A stretch of DNA of 64,000 nt from Sipunculus nudus. Its lineage: Eukaryota; Annelida; Sipuncula; Golfingiida; Sipunculidae. Position numbers and translations under genes: made by a program. Position 1 is the first letter of the stretch. Each line of letters starts with the position of its first letter. The stretch spans positions 15,002,001-15,066,000 of the forward strand of contig CM049308.1 in the NCBI GenBank assembly GCA_026874595.1, in the 5' to 3' direction. The notes under the pieces were generated by a model. It was not told where the DNA came from and searched no databases. It saw only the letters and a list, made by a program, of their open reading frames with translations. Below, piece by piece: positions 1 through 11,889 of the stretch.

Positions 1-2428
1 CTTGCGTATTATAAATCTAAATGGACCTTTATCTTGAGTGGAGAAACGTTTTGCAGACTTGAGGCTGTTATACTAAAATACAGCAAAATGTTGATCTTCC
101 TGTAAATACTTCAAAATTCATTGATGATGAACAATTTGAAAAATATTCAGAATCAAAATAGGAGTAATATTTCTGCTAAACATTGCAGGATTTGCCCAAG
201 CATCTTAGTTGATGAGTTTCCAATTAGATTAAAACCATTGAAGCAAGCTTTTAAACAAGGTGAACAAAGACTAAAAAACCTTAAATAGTCAGAATAATAA
301 TAAAAATAACGGCAACAAATAAGTATCTTCCTATATAGCTAAAGGTTGTGATAGGTATTTGAAAATGTGACCAAAGATTAAAGATCTCTGGTAATGGGGG
401 CATGGGAAGTAACTTCTGTTCGGGAGGGGACTTCAGATGACAGGTTGCAAGATAAGCATTGTTGGTGTTCCTGGGATGAACCGGTGGCGTATTAGTGAAT
501 ATAATCCTGGGTTGGCTGACCTAGGGTATCACTAGGGATACACACATTACTGGTCCTTGACGATCCTGGCCAAGGTCAGCCGTTTTCCATATCATCCAAG
601 TTTTGACGAAACCACAATTGAGATAAATTTACACTTTGGCTGATTTGACTCTGAAAATAAAGATCAAGGTCACCAGTTAACAAATTCCTCAGATTATAAA
701 AAAAAGAAAAAAAGCTCAAAAGTTATAAAAAATAAAAGTCTCTAGCAACTGATGGAACTGCCTTTGATCAATACGCAAAGTAAAACTCAGGGTGATCCAT
801 GCATCAATTATTGAGATACTTGAGATTTTTACTATTATTCTTGGTTTCTTAACATAAACATCGGAGATTAAAAATTGCAGTTACCTAAATGTCTTGTCTG
901 CTATGTACAGTTAGAAGTATTTACGTCTAACGTTTACGATTTGTGCCCTGCTAACGGAAAGAGGGACTGCCGGACGTAAGTACGAAGGGCAAAATGTGAT
1001 CGGTTAAGCTGAGCTATATATATGACAAAGTCAGTTGTGCTAAATTGAACTCAGTTGAAAACCCCTACACGTGCATGAATAAGTCGCCCTGGTTGGAAGG
1101 CTACACCCAATCAATGAATTTCCTGAGTTTGCGTGTACACAGGAACTAAATCAAGGTAGGATACGGGTTAATGAATAGTAATGGAGAGGATATTTTGATT
1201 CCTGGACTACTTTTTATGGCCAAACCAACCAGACTAGCCCGTATGTCATTATGCCCTAAGCCCAGAGAACCTTAGCCGAAGTCTCTGTAACAGCGTCCAC
1301 GGCGTTTTCTATCTTCATGTACTACAGCCCTTGTCTGACCTCCTTCACCTCACACATCGGTCTTTTGAAATCAGGTCGGCTAAATCAAGTTTTTTTTGGG
1401 TTTGATTAAGTCGTACTGATATCAAAAGATCAAAGCTTAGTGAATGGTATGACTTATTTCTTCTTTCGGACATGCTTCTAAGAACAATCGCTGGTCGGAA
1501 GATGGGTTCCCCTGAGGAATGGGGTTCAAGTGTTATGGAAGATTAGCACATTATTTCAATGTTTGCATACACTGTATACCGATAAAACCCTAAATTAATT
1601 GAGTATATCCCTCTAAACAAATCCCTAATAAAAGAATGAGACATCAGTCAGTTGTTATCTTTACTTTTTGAGCAAAATGATGCTGTATCCGAGCTTAATT
1701 TTCAGTTAGAAATAAACATATAATTTCACGCATTTCATATTATTATATGCATATTTGACATGCATTTAATCGTGGGAACCCTATGTACTGACCAATCTAC
1801 AATGGCTGAATGCCTCTTCATAAAGTTGGTTATAAAGTTAATTACCTAATAGCATGAAGGTGTGTCATGTGTGTTGAGCCTTTTGATTCAGAACAGAAAT
1901 TCGGCCCTGACATGAATAGCTGCTGCAACTCGTGACGTCACAGGCAAAATTTAGGACTGATTTAAATCTAGCAAATGTTTTATTTTAATTCTTCCGTGAA
2001 CATTTGGAGCTGACAGTGTCAGAAATACTAAGCTTTTGAAAAGATCTATAATTTTAGTCATAGGGTTTTTTATTTGTGACACGTCACTGTCGATATGACA
2101 GTGCTCATAGATGTGAAAATAGTTTTTGAACAAATCAAACAACCTCATTTTTTTGTAGAAAATAATAGATTTTTTTCCTCAAGGAATTGGGTTCAGTTGA
2201 TGTGAAATTTATATAATTAATACGGAGTTGGGTTTTTTCTAGACCACGGTTTACCTTCTTCCTTTTCAATTTAACTCTCCAAATTCGGCAGACGTATCGG
2301 TGGTGTGCTCTTCTAGGACAAGTTTGTTTGAATTTGCGTGATTATGCCCTATTAAGCTTAATATTTAATTATATAATATTTCCCTATTATGTGCCCCTAT
2401 TTCTTTTGTGCTGCAAGGTCCACCACGC
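1..2428. other. AT-rich non-coding stretch, no gene seen
   Basis: No frame here is long or recognisable. Around 655-680 there is a short GATCAAGGTCACC-type word, common in molluscan dispersed repeats. A perfect 9-bp inverted pair (GGCTGACCT at 514-522, AGGTCAGCC at 573-581) is isolated. A full CRE octamer TGACGTCA lies at 1933-1940 with no other promoter signal beside it. Confidence 0.6.
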
Positions 2429-3243
2429 CTGTGACGCTTTTTCAGGAGGCACCTCGCATATTTTCACTGGCCTGTTTAGACTGTGGCCAGAGCGCATGTC
2501 CTGCCCAAAAGGCATTCCCGTGTAATACGTGGTCACGTTATCCCCTCTGATCCCCAATATCCATTTAACGCCTCTAAAGGATTTTTTTCTCTCTCAAAAG
2601 GAAGTAAAGGTTTTTAATCCAAAGACCACATGACTCCGCTTTCAATGCGAGGGCTTTTCCGTTTGGTAAACCTCGGGCGCTGAGTCCAGTAATTTGACCA
2701 CCGTTTGACAATTTTTTATTGGTTACAGGTTTGTTGATTTTTATACATTCAAAAATCTTTCCATGATAACCATGGTTTCAAAAGTTCGACCAAGTCATGT
2801 GTTTTATGGGGTTTTTTTTAAAGAAGCCCCTAAATCATCATTCGGGTAGGTCGGGTTGGGGTCTGGGGAGGGGGTCACATATATTTGTTAGGATCCGTTG
2901 TCTGTAGGGACGGTGAAACATAGACAATATAAACAGTTCATTTTTAAATGGATAACAAACTAGAATCTGTAGTCAGGGCGAACAGACCTCCATCAGAACC
3001 TCCTTAAATATTATTCCTGTGTTCACGTGTATGCGTTTCATGTGTGAACACTGTCATATTTCAGTAACCCGTGGCAGAACAAATAAAAACGAATGGGTTG
3101 CTTCCACACGGGAACAAAGGAATGGTCCTTTGTCATAATGGTTTATAAGAAAATATATATTGTAGTGATTCTTATTACCTCTAAAATGAAACGGAAAATT
3201 TTTATGTCTTTACCCTAACCCTCTACAAATGTTCAGCAAAACT
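2429..3243 (+). repeat. First copy of an imperfect 0.8-kb tandem duplication
   Basis: The stretch starts with a CTGTGACGCTTTTTCAGGAG word and recurs 823 bp downstream. Matching blocks in the same order include AAAAGGAAGTAAAG, TTTCCATGATAACCATG, GTGGCAGAACAA, ACGAATGGG and CTCTACAAATxTTCAGCAAAA. The copies differ by many substitutions and indels, so the duplication is old. A G-rich block at 2844-2874 has four or more runs of three or more G and could form a G-quadruplex. No coding frame is conserved between the copies. Confidence 0.85.
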
Positions 3244-3251
3244 TCTTTTCG

Positions 3252-3912
3252 CCTGTCACGCTTTTTCAGGAGGCGACCTGTAATCTCCACTGAACCCTAT
3301 TTCCATTATATCGCCTGTTAAGGAATTTTACTCTGTCAAAAGGAAGTAAAGATTTTAAATTCAAGCGCGAAACACATGTCCACATGAATCTTTTAATAGG
3401 GAGCACTTTTCCGTTGGGTGGACACCATTTTATAGGTTTACAGGTATTAAGATATTTATACATTCAGAAGTATCTTTCCATGATAACCATGAGTTCGGCC
3501 GATTTATGGGTTGTTTAAAAAAAGTTTGTTTTTTTTTCAAAAGGACGCCGGGGGGGGGGGGGGGGGGAGGGGGTTGGCACACACTTCTAAGGGTCTTCAA
3601 TCTCTTGGAGACTTTGAAACCCCCGCCAGAATCCACTAATCAGTCGTTCGTTCATACTTGCACGTTTCATGTAAAACATTGTCATGGTTCAGAAACACGG
3701 GTTCACTAGGCGAGTGGCAGAACAACTGCATACGAATGGGCGGCTTCTACTTGGGGACAAAGGTATAGCCCCTTATTATTATTCCTTTGTTGAATTGTGA
3801 CTATGGCACTTAAGAACATAATATATGATGGTGATTCCGATTACCTCCAAAAATGAAAAGGATTACGGATGCAATATTACTCTACCCCTCTACAAATTTT
3901 CAGCAAAATCTG
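3252..3912 (+). repeat. Second copy of the 0.8-kb tandem duplication
   Basis: This copy aligns with 2429-3243 from the CCTGTCACGCTTTTTCAGGA start to the CTCTACAAATTTTCAGCAAA end, but is about 150 bp shorter. Where the first copy has a mixed G-rich tract, this one has an uninterrupted run of 18 G (3550-3567) followed by AGGGGG. The glycine- or proline-rich frames across it are by-products of that homopolymer. Confidence 0.85.
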
Positions 3913-4310
3913 TATATTACATTTTGCATAATTTGCTGAAAGACAATGCAACGATCCAAAGCTGAAGTGGTTTTTTGCTAAATGCTTTCTTGAATAGAAT
4001 AATTTTTCTTTCTATGTTGACATTTTGGGGAGGGAGTTCCTGGAGAATTCTAGCAGAAGTAATCTTTATATCATATAAGTGAAACACATGACAAAAGTTC
4101 CTGCAAAAAGCTTAGGATTAAAGTATGCGTTGTTTATTTTCTATCAGCTCATTTAATAAATATGCATCAGACAGAGCCGTGGATTTCCCACGGGAGCAGC
4201 TAGTCTATATTAATATTTTTCATTGGCAAGTGTCCTATATGATAATATAATTGAACTAGGAATACGTTTGCTTGACCTGAACCTTTATATTCTCCATGTG
4301 GTTCGAAGCT

Positions 4311-4312
4311 GT

Positions 4313-4349
<37 letters not shown>

Positions 4350-4353
4350 TGTG
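4311..4353. repeat. (TG)n microsatellite
   Basis: About 20 TG dinucleotides with two interruptions. The His-Thr frame on the other strand is a repeat by-product. Confidence 0.95.
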
Positions 4354-4916
4354 CCTGTGAATCCTGCTCCAGCGTACAAAAGAATACCTGATATGACATA
4401 CTTTTCGCAGCGGCTTACCTCTTGTTGTCGAGTACAACACCGGAAGTGGTTTGGATTAAAATCAAACTCTCCGACATACAAGAGTCCAATATTTGTAGCA
4501 TAACACATCAGATATAGTGTAGTGCAATATAGAGGCAAATTAAACGAAAACAAACGCTGTAGAAGATACCATTTTAGTGATGATTGTATGGCAGAGAGTC
4601 GTTCGCCAAATTCTATTCAACACAGCAGGGACCAAATAAAAATAACCCCCCATAAGGTTTTTTCAATATTTTAACTTAATATTCAGGGTAAAGTTTGTAT
4701 CTACTGTTATTTCATCTGATAAATCTGGCATAAAGGGGCTAAAGTATTATTACCTTACAATGAGAGATATGAAGAAAAGAAACACAAAGAATAGATTTTA
4801 ATCAAGTCTTGTCAGTCAATCAATAATCAATCTGGGAGTAAAATGAATGGAATGTAACTTAAAAAACATTCGATGTGGCAGTCTGTACAAAAGCTCAAAG
4901 GTGTGTACCGTGAATA

Positions 4917-4952
4917 TATTAATATATATTATATATATTATTATTATTATTA
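4917..4952. repeat. (TA)n/(TTA)n microsatellite
   Basis: A short AT dinucleotide run passes into TTA trinucleotides and abuts the left end of an LTR-A fragment. Confidence 0.9.
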
Positions 4953-5096
4953 TGGAACCTAAAAACAACAGATCACGTATTCGTGACGAGCATAAATTTT
5001 GTTATGGAGATAAATAAAAATCAGATTCTGTAACACTAGGCAGTGTGAAAAATGTCTAGGGGATTGAATCAGGAAGTCAGTGCTTTTTTTAACAAA
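4948..5096 (+). mobile_element. LTR-A fragment (5' part of LTR)
   Basis: About 150 bp match the first 150 bp of the LTR-A repeats at 56239 (+) and 34746 (-). Shared blocks are GGAACCTAAAAACAACAGAT, CGTGACGAGCATAAATTTTG, AATAAAAATCAGATTCTGTA and ACACTAGGCAG. The first bases TGTTAC have decayed to TATTAT. Similarity stops at a TTTTTTAACAAAC block, where a fragment of the 178-bp pearl-like repeat begins directly, so this LTR is broken by rearrangement or a nested insertion. Confidence 0.85.
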
Positions 5097-5195
5097 CAGG
5101 TCAACTGAGACGAAACGCGAACTCGATCTTAGGTGGTCATTATGCGCCCACAGACCAAACATTAGGCCAGTATCTGTAAGCATGCATTGCGAAAC
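5097..5195 (+). repeat. Isolated fragment of the 178-bp pearl-like repeat
   Basis: It matches part of each unit of the array at 9241-10140: AGGTCAACTGAGACGAAACG, GCGAACTCGATCT, GGTCATTATG and CATTGCGAAA occur in the same order and spacing. One partial unit only, joined to the LTR-A fragment. Confidence 0.8.
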
Positions 5196-5286
5196 TAGAA
5201 TATTAGCAAAAGCTGATAATCAGTTATAGATTTAAATTGGAGAGGTATGTACTTTGTTTCCTACAATCCACCAAATGCTTTCTGAG

Positions 5287-5787
5287 AAATAAGCTCCTAA
5301 GTTTTTTTCTATACTAAGCTCTGTGACCTTGAAAAGTAGGTCAAGATCACCCATCTTTGAACTTGACCAAGATTTTGTAAAAATCATGCAATGGCACTAA
5401 AGAAATGAAGTTCCTGTGTTGAATACCTTTGGAGATATCCTGCACAAAAGGCCAAAATTGAAAAATCCGATAAAAATTTATTAAAAATCAGAAATTGTAG
5501 GTGGTGCCACCAAAATTGTGCAGCATGTACAGACCGTCATTCCAAATGATCATAGTAAGTTTTGTGAAAATCCACACAATGGTTCCCGAGATATAAGCTT
5601 CTGAGTGTTTTTGTATAATCAGCTCTAAAACAAAGAAAAGCAGGTCAAGGTCACCCATCTTTGCCACTTGACCAAGATTTTGTTGATATACATCTTCACT
5701 GATGAAATAAAATTCCAACGGTGAATCCTTTTGAGATATCCCGCTCACGAGGCCAAAATTGAAAAATCCGATAAAAATTGATTAACA
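5287..5787 (+). repeat. Two tandem copies of a ~300-bp dispersed repeat
   Basis: The word TCACCCATCTTTG recurs after 302 bp and AAAAATCCGATAAAAATT after 300 bp. A third copy lies at 8862-9136. The unit contains AGGTCAAGGTCACCC-type words, an ATATCCCGCTCAC box and an AGGTGGTGCCACC near-palindrome. Frames across it are interrupted in at least one copy, so it is not coding. Confidence 0.8.
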
Positions 5788-6417
5788 AGGCCTACAGGCC
5801 TAATGCGAACCAGTGCATTGGAAAATATACCAGGTAAATGCTTCAATGCTGGACCATTACTTCTCATGTATATGAACAATGCAGGTACTAAACATTTTGA
5901 ATAAGAAACAATTACACAAACATCACTGCTGAAATTCTGGCATGAGTGCACACAACACAACTAGGGACCAATGGGTCTCGACACTCAGCTGAATTTGTCT
6001 ATAAGGATATTTTTAAAGAAATTTTTCAGAATGACAGTCCTGTGACCTTCACCAATGACCTTGTGATCTAAAAATCACCTAAAAATCTAAGAACTTATTA
6101 TCCTTGAACTTTCAGCATTAGGATTATTGTAACAATCTTTCAAAAAAGTGACCTTGACCTCTGACCAGATAACCTCAAATTCTACAGGTTTCCTCACTTT
6201 GGGCAAGTAAGCCATGTGTGAACGTTGGAAAGTTCAGGATGAAAAGTTTGATTTACAGTGCATCCACAATCTTTTTAAAGATGTGGCTTTTGTGACCTTC
6301 AACTTAGATTGCTGGACCCTGAAAATCAAAATGAATTTACATATGTGGTTGGTCATTATTAAATCAAGTTTGAAGCCAGTCTGTCTATCCAAAGCAGAAT
6401 TATCATCCATAAACTAA

Positions 6418-6446
6418 TTTGACTTACAGTCAGCTGAGCTAAAAAT
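6418..6446 (+). repeat. End of a hairpin-terminated element (half hairpin)
   Basis: Its 25 bases from TGACTTACAG to GCTGAGCTAAAA are the exact reverse complement of the outer end of the element at 49842-50310. Only the outer half of the hairpin remains, followed by a T/A-rich junction. Confidence 0.7.
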
Positions 6447-6790
6447 GATTGTAGCTGGCACCACCAGTCTTGTATACAAAAAGGTTTCAGAGATATATAC
6501 ATATGCCCAAGTTCAGACTGATATATCAAACCCCTCCTGAGAAATAAGCAGGGACACACACTGTGCAAAAAAATTTTGTAGGTGGCACCACCCGTCTTGT
6601 ATACGACAAGTATACGAAAATTAAAATACGATTGGTATAAATATGCCCAATTTCAGGATGATATATCAAATTCCTCTATAGAAATAAGCAGGCACAAAAG
6701 TCACACACTGTGCAAATGTCATTGTAGGTGGTGATACCTGTCTTGTGAACGAGAAACCCATCAAAGACACATAGACAGGTCAAAATATTA
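6435..6790 (+). repeat. Three units of the GGTGGCGCCACC-box repeat
   Basis: Units begin near 6450, 6579 and 6724, spaced 129 and 145 bp. Each has a (G)TAGSTGGYRCCACC-like box, then CTTGTATAC or CTTGTGAAC, a CCCAATTTCAGGATGATA-type block and an AAATAAGCAGG block. The same family makes the longer run at 53606-54200. Confidence 0.75.
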
Positions 6791-6889
6791 GGCCAATACA
6801 TCAAACTTACCTTAAGTCTGATGCATCGGGCTGACCACGCTTAGGTGAGAAAGGCAGTTGCCCCGAGTGAACTGTGACAAATTTGCTAG

Positions 6890-7240
6890 CTCAGGCTACT
6901 TCACTTAGTGAACTCATGACCTGCAACTGGCTAGACTGGGTGAACTTTTGACCTGTACCTGGCTGCACTGAGTGAACTCTTGACCTGTTGCCAAATCTGA
7001 TACAGTTGGCAGTCTGCCAAAGCTATAAATAGATTGGCTCCACATGCAGCCCTGAGGGGCATGACACCCTTGAGGTAATCACATGGTGCCCATGAGGTGT
7101 TCACATGTCACCCATGAGGGGATCACATGCCTTGTGCTTGGCTGCACTGACTGAACTCTTGACCTATATCTGGCTGCACTGAATGAACTCTTGTTCTATT
7201 GCCAAATCTGAAACAGTTGGCAGTTTCTTAACCTGTGTAA
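6890..7240 (+). repeat. Degenerate repeats with GCTGCACTGAGTGAACTC word
   Basis: The motif GGCTGCACTGAxTGAACTCTTG occurs at least three times, twice followed by TTGCCAAATCTGAxACAGTT. Between them are three imperfect copies of a CCCATGAGGxGxTCACATG word (7040-7130). I can name no function. Confidence 0.7.
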
Positions 7241-7319
7241 ATATACAGACACAATCTTGGCCTGTTGGCAAATCTGTTTACACATACTAAAAGACTTTGG
7301 CTAAAATGCTTTTTTTCAA

Positions 7320-8660
7320 GCTGAAATGTTCATAAACTTTTTATCAAAATATCTAGAAAAATAAAAGATTCAGTTCTTTCATTGTTTAAGGTCCAATAAT
7401 TCTGCCAAAAATCATTCAAGTAAACTTGAACAAAGGCCACCTAAGAATAATTTTTGTGCCATGTAACAGAAGTTATAATTGAAACAATAATTTTGTAGAA
7501 GAACAGTTTTGCAGTCCTCAGTTTGAGTTAGACATAATAATGGCCATAAGACCAACTTAAGTTTTTCTGATATTATTGAAAGAACCATGTCCGACCATAA
7601 TTCTTTTGAAAAATTGAATGATTCAACTTGACAGTTTCATCATAAACATTTTAAGCTGAAAGAGGGTAAAATTATGAGGGTTTTGCCCATAAAAAACAGG
7701 TCAATGTTGGTGGCACATCAAAATCTGCAACCAAAGATAACCTGAAATCTAAATGTCTGGAGGCATGATGTAACGGATGCTGATAAACTGGTTCAAGGCT
7801 AGATGTATCTGCTTCACACAGCTAACATATATGGTAAAATGACTCAGTTCAATCTTTATTATTAAGCCAATATTCATTCTTTACAACCATAAAAGACAAT
7901 TATTACAAGAATTATTCAGGGGATTATTCTTGTAAAATATTAAACAAATTGGCCTCAGTGGCGTCAGTCAAAAAATGTTTTGCAGGTTTATAACCCATAT
8001 GGGAAAATAAAGCTAAGTTAGGATTCCAATAACTCTGCCAAAAATCACTGAACCAAAACCATTTGAAAAAACTTGAATTATCAACATCTAAGGATAATTA
8101 ATGTGTGAGATTTAAGAATTTGGCCCAGTGGTTTTTTAGATGAAGTTCTTTGTAGCAACTGAGCTAAAATGGGCTGTTATGGCATATGACTAAATTCAGC
8201 TTCCCATAACTCAGCCAAAAGTCACTGAACTGAGACCATTTGAACAAACTTAAGAAAGCACTACCCTAGGATCATTTCTGTGCGTATTAAACAATTTGGC
8301 CAAATGGTTTCAGAGAAGAAGTTTTTTGTAGCTGTCAGTATAATTCGGGCACTGATGACCCCCGTTCAAAAAATGCCGATGCAGGTGGCGCCACAAATAC
8401 CTGAATTTCAGACATGACTTATGTGACCAACATTGGCATAAAATTTGGTGATGACAGCTCCAGCCGTTTCTAAGACTGTAATTTTAGTATGCTTTTTTGG
8501 ACATATGACTAAGTTCAACTAGCTGTAACTCAGCCAAAAATCACCGAACTTAAACCATTCGAACAAACTTGAGAGAGATTGTTCCAGGGATCATTTCTGT
8601 GAAATATTGGAAAATTTGGCTGAACAGTATCGGAGAAGAAGATTTTTTAAGTTTTTTTTA
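7320..8660 (+). repeat. Diverged internal repeats, 'AACTCWGCCAAAAATCACTG' family
   Basis: The core AACTCxGCCAAAAxTCACxG occurs near 8031, 8208 and 8527, with a weaker copy near 7397. Each is followed by CCATTTGAACAAACTT, GGATCATTTCTGTG and a TTTGGC...GAGAAGAAGTTTTTT block. Spacing is irregular (634, 177 and 319 bp). This is typical of the cores of non-autonomous elements in bivalves. Confidence 0.7.
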
Positions 8661-8799
8661 GCTTTTTCTCTATAAAATCTAAGAAAATGCAGTTAGCCAA
8701 AAAATAAGCAAAATCCGATTTAGTTTTTTAGATGACTAATTTTTTGCAGAAAATTTCTTAATGCTAACTCTTGCCGTTTTCAAGATAGTATGGGTTAAC

Positions 8800-8858
8800 G
8801 TACAGACGACGGACGACGGACGACGCGACACCATCGCATAAGCTCACAGGTTCGCTAA
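8800..8858 (+). mobile_element. 3' end of a pearl/Helentron-like element
   Basis: A (GACGACG)n microsatellite is followed by CATCGCATAAGCTCAC and a GCTAAAAAA end. The terminal hairpin has decayed: only AGCTCAC/TTCGCT can still pair. The order of microsatellite, short spacer, hairpin and A-run is the same as at 9140-9240 and 10160-10228. Confidence 0.5.
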
Positions 8859-8861
8859 AAA

Positions 8862-9136
8862 ATCAGAAATTGCAGGTGGCGCCACCAAAATTGTGCAGCA
8901 CGTACAGACTACCAGTCCCAATGATCATAGTAAGTTTTGTGAAAATCCACACAATGGTTCCTGAGATATAAGCTTCTGAATGTTTTTCTGTAATCAGCTC
9001 TAAAATGTAGAAAAAAAAAATGGCTCAAGGTCGCCCGTCTTCGAACTTGACCTAGATTTTATCGATATACGTCTTCACTGATGAAATAAAATTCCAATGG
9101 CGAATCCTTTTAAAGATATCCCGCTCACAAGGTAAA
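8862..9136 (+). repeat. Third copy of the ~300-bp dispersed repeat
   Basis: It aligns with 5485-5760 through GGTGGCGCCACCAAAATTGT, GATCATAGTAAGTTTTGTGA, ATATAAGCTTCTGA and ATGAAATAAAATTCCAA. It ends in an ATATCCCGCTCAC box just before an ACGG microsatellite. Confidence 0.8.
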
Positions 9137-9140
9137 AGTT

Positions 9141-9240
9141 AACGGACGCCGGACGCACGGACGCCGGACGGACGGACGGACGGACGGACAGCTTGGGTGA
9201 CGACAATAGCCCATCAGCCTATGAGCTGAGAGCTAAAAAA
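9141..9240 (+). mobile_element. ACGG microsatellite plus terminal hairpin of an element
   Basis: An ACGG-rich run (9141-9190) is followed by a spacer and an imperfect hairpin at 9208-9234, whose arms AGCCCATCAGC and GCTGAGAGCT face a CTATGA loop. Six A follow. Published pearl elements of bivalves combine a tandem core, an ACGG microsatellite and a short 3' terminus; assignment to that group is an inference. Confidence 0.6.
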
Positions 9241-10228
9241 GGCTGTACATGTACATTTCTCATGAAAATTTCTATTTTTCATGAAATTATTTATGTTTAG
9301 GAGCCGTCAAAAAGTCAAAAGTAGATCAACCGGGACAAAACGTGAACTCGATCTCTAACTGGTCATTATCTGTCAACACACCAAAAATCAGGCTCGTATC
9401 TGCAGGCATTGCGAAAAAAAGGTCTGAACATGTGCATTTTTCATGAAATTTTATATTTTTCATGAAATGTTCTATGTTCAGGAGCCATCAAAAGTAGGTC
9501 AACCGGGACAAAACGTGAACTCGATCTGTAACTGGTCATTATCTGTCAACACACCAAAAATCAGGCCCGTATCTGCAGGCATTGCGAAAAAAATTCCGTA
9601 CATGTGCACTTCCCATGAAAATTTATATTTTTCACGAAATTTTCTATGTTAGGGCACCATCAAACGGTCAAAAGTAGGTCAACTGAGACAAAACGCAAAC
9701 TCGATCTGTAACTGGTCATTATCTGCCCACACACCAAAAATCAGGCCCGTATCTGCAGGCTTTGCGAAAAAAAGTCCGTACACGTGCACTTGTCATGAAA
9801 ATTTATATTTTTCATGAAATGTTCTATGTCAGGGCACCGTCAAACGGTCAAAAGTACGTCAAGTGGGACAAAACGCAAACTTGATCTGTAACTGTTCATT
9901 ATGTGCCAACACAATAAAAATCAGGCTAATATCTGCAGGCATTGGGAAAAAAGTCCGTACATGTGTATTTGTCATGAAAATTTCTATTTTTCATGAAATT
10001 TTCTAAGTTTAGGAGCCGTAAAACGGTCAAAGGTAGGTCAACCGGGACGAAACGCGAACTCGATCTGCAACTGTTTATTATCTGCACACACACACCAAAA
10101 ATAATGCCAATATCTGCAGACATTGCGAAAAAAAGTCCGTACAACTGTTTGATTTCGGAATGACGGAAGGACGGAATGACGGACATGGGTAAAACTATAT
10201 GCCCCGGCAACTTTGTGGCGGGGGCATA
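9241..10228 (+). mobile_element. Pearl-like non-autonomous element with a 178-bp tandem core
   Basis: Five units of 177-179 bp begin near 9240, 9419, 9598, 9776 and 9954. Each carries CATGAAAATTTxTATTTTTC, a GTCAAAAGTAGGTCAACCGG block, AACTCGATCTGTAACTG, TCATTATCTG and GTATCTGCAGGCATTGCGAA. After the last unit comes a GGAATGACGGAAGGACGG microsatellite and a strong hairpin at 10198-10228 with arms TATGCCCC and GGGGCATA, then AAAA. No transposase or Rep/helicase frame is present, so the element would depend on proteins made elsewhere. Helitron/Helentron relatives end in such hairpins; that affiliation is inferred. Confidence 0.7.
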
Positions 10229-10229
10229 A

Positions 10230-11889
10230 AAACTGTGTGAGACGCAAAATCCGGTTCTGCATTTTGCTTAAAGCGCATATTCATTTAATTTCCAAAGATT
10301 GATGTACCGATACAATCTGTCCCTGATATTCAGACACGTCATGTAATAATCCAAATGAACACCCCTCATTTGTATGACATGATACTCAGGAGCTGGAGTA
10401 CTTGAACAGACATAAAGTGCGGGTTGTACATTAGACCTTCACTATAAGCATTAGTAGCGTTTACTGTTAGTCGTCAGTGATGTGTTGACGTGTACAAATA
10501 TCGGACTTAGTGGATGTTTACGTTCAAACTGAGATGTGCGTAATCATAAGACAACGGCTCTTAGTGTATTTTCTGTAATTTTCTGATTCATACATTTGTT
10601 TGTTTAATTTCATTTTGAAATTATTTCTCTGTTCTGGGTGTGTTCACTTAGTAATGAAGCGCCTCTTTCGTAAACTGTCATTCTTCTATAATATTAAGAA
10701 ACCTAGGCAACCTAGACTGCCTCAGGCGAGGTCAGCCCATTTCTTGTGATAAAGCTATTTTCACTGGTAAATATAAGGGACAAATAAAACAGTATACAGA
10801 AGCATAAGACATGATAGGATTCCTACAAAATCAAGCAGAGCAGTAATTATGTTTTGAGTTACACGAGTGTTTTGCGGACCTACTTTCCATCTGCTTTCTG
10901 GTGTCAGCTTCACTCTTAAGTCTTTTGGTTCAGCGTAGACTTGTTGTTACTTGGACTTTCATCTCACGGACGCTTTTCCCAGCTGATCATAAACGATAAC
11001 TCTCTTCTGGGGTTGTACTTTTTATTAAATGGATTTCCAAGATCAAAATTACATGTTCTCTTAGAATATTGAACTATAGCGTTTCCTTTCTTAAATTTGT
11101 ATCCACAGTAGCAACACTTCAAAGAATTATATTTAACACCATAATTGAAGGAGATAATATGCTTGAACGATAGTTTTAAAGGACGTCGTGGTTTTGAAGT
11201 GAAAACTGAATGTCCCGTGCAAACCTTATAAAACTATTGAAAAAATTTTAAGCATAATTCAACAAGTTTCAAATTTTCTTGAGTAGAGAAACTTCTGCGG
11301 GTACACATAATTAAAATGTTGAAACAAAACAGAGTATCGATGAAAAGGTTCATATTCTTAATCATAGAAAAATTAATTAGTTTTAGTCCTGATGAGATCA
11401 GTTAGAAGATAAGCGATCTTTTCAGACAACAGTTATTTTTCGTATCAACAAAAAAAAAACCTCTGCGTAAAACGTTCAGAAATCATCTGTGAAGCATTCA
11501 TGAAAAAAAATCAGATAAACGTTGTTACCAATTATAAGAATTTACAACTTGCGTATAAAAACAATAATAATTAAAGTTAACTAAATTGACGTATTAATTC
11601 TGATAAACGGTTCTAAAAGAGCCAATAATCGTATTCATGGCCCAGATTAGGGACACAATTAAGGCTGGCTTTATATGACGCCGACAGCACTGACCGTTAT
11701 CAGTTAATTAGACCAGTGATTTGCGTATGGGTGAGTGTCAAGTGTCGACCCTGTTAACGGGAAAGTGGGGATAATGTGTAAATCAATGAGCGACAGAGTC
11801 ATCTCCGGGGGTGACTTTATCGTTTATCAAATCTGATCACTAGCTTTTCACGGAGCAGTCTGCTGCCTTCCATTCAGTCAATCCATAAA
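10230..11889. other. AT-rich non-coding stretch, no gene seen
   Basis: I see no repeat family, RNA gene or plausible exon here. Frames are short and compositionally random. Confidence 0.55.

Noticed and set aside
514-581. 9-bp inverted repeat as a regulatory site
   Set aside because: Arms are short, 50 bp apart and unsupported by other signals.
1933-1940. Isolated CRE octamer as a promoter
   Set aside because: Single octamers also occur near 19440 and 63818. Without other signals they are expected by chance or repeats.
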